Source: CAZGSN01 sp964371655 (GTDB lineage Bacteria > Desulfobacterota > Binatia > HRBIN30). Taken from it: DNA of 14,389 bases. Of this stretch, positions 14,335 to 14,389 are shown in pieces. The notes below the pieces were generated by a model. The model was not told the DNA's origin. It ran no database searches and saw only the letters and a program-made list of their open reading frames with translations. The position numbers were made by a program, and so were the translations under genes. How positions within the stretch are numbered: position 1 is the first letter of the stretch; every line of letters starts with the position of its first letter. The stretch covers positions 1 to 14,389 of the forward strand of contig CAYJOD010000129.1 in the NCBI GenBank assembly GCA_964371655.1, read 5' to 3'.

Positions 14335-14389
<55 letters not shown>

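Overview
The window looks like chromosomal DNA of an uncultured, GC-rich bacterium. Secreted proteins with Thr/Pro-rich linkers, a Myxococcus-type Cys-rich repeat, a dockerin-like tail and DUF11 modules, plus abundant palindromic intergenic repeats, recall soil or groundwater Deltaproteobacteria-like lineages such as Binatota. That placement is inference; no rRNA, tRNA or marker gene is present. The last 55 bases are a G run followed by a C run, so the contig end is probably artefactual.

Layout: all genes lie on the minus strand except the last. From left to right: a repeat-filled intergenic region (1-293); an oligopeptide-type ABC ATPase with no permease beside it (294-1334); a 1083-residue secreted DUF11-repeat protein (1433-4684); a secreted FG-GAP/VCBS protein ending in a dockerin-like domain (4703-6211); a 595-bp intergenic region full of nested palindromic elements (6212-6806); a secreted 780-residue protein with Cys-rich repeats (6807-9149); another repeat-bearing gap (9150-9498); a mercuric-reductase-like flavin disulfide reductase (9499-11007); a TVP38/TMEM64 (VTT) membrane protein (11158-11883); a HVO_A0114-type winged-helix antitoxin and a TumE-type toxin (11892-12523); and, divergently, a GH1 beta-glucosidase (13069-14316).

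How the genes relate: the FG-GAP/dockerin gene and the DUF11 gene are 18 bp apart and probably form one operon. With the Cys-rich protein they make a cluster of exported proteins that look like surface or adhesion factors. TumE, the antitoxin and the VTT protein are packed with a 4-bp overlap and an 8-bp gap, so they may be co-transcribed. The reductase follows the VTT gene but is separated from it by a palindromic repeat. Two tandem 17-bp repeats just before tumE are candidate operator sites.

The most interesting structure is non-coding. Two elements share the terminal inverted repeat GAGACTGTCGAT (or one-mismatch versions), and each is bordered by a 4-bp direct repeat. One (13-143) sits inside a dispersed palindromic repeat whose uninterrupted copy occurs elsewhere in the same window. 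The other (6325-6743) carries a nested 214-bp MITE-like element with GTAA ends and a near-perfect 8-bp duplication, the hallmark of IS66-type transposition. No transposase is present, so these look like non-autonomous mobile elements.
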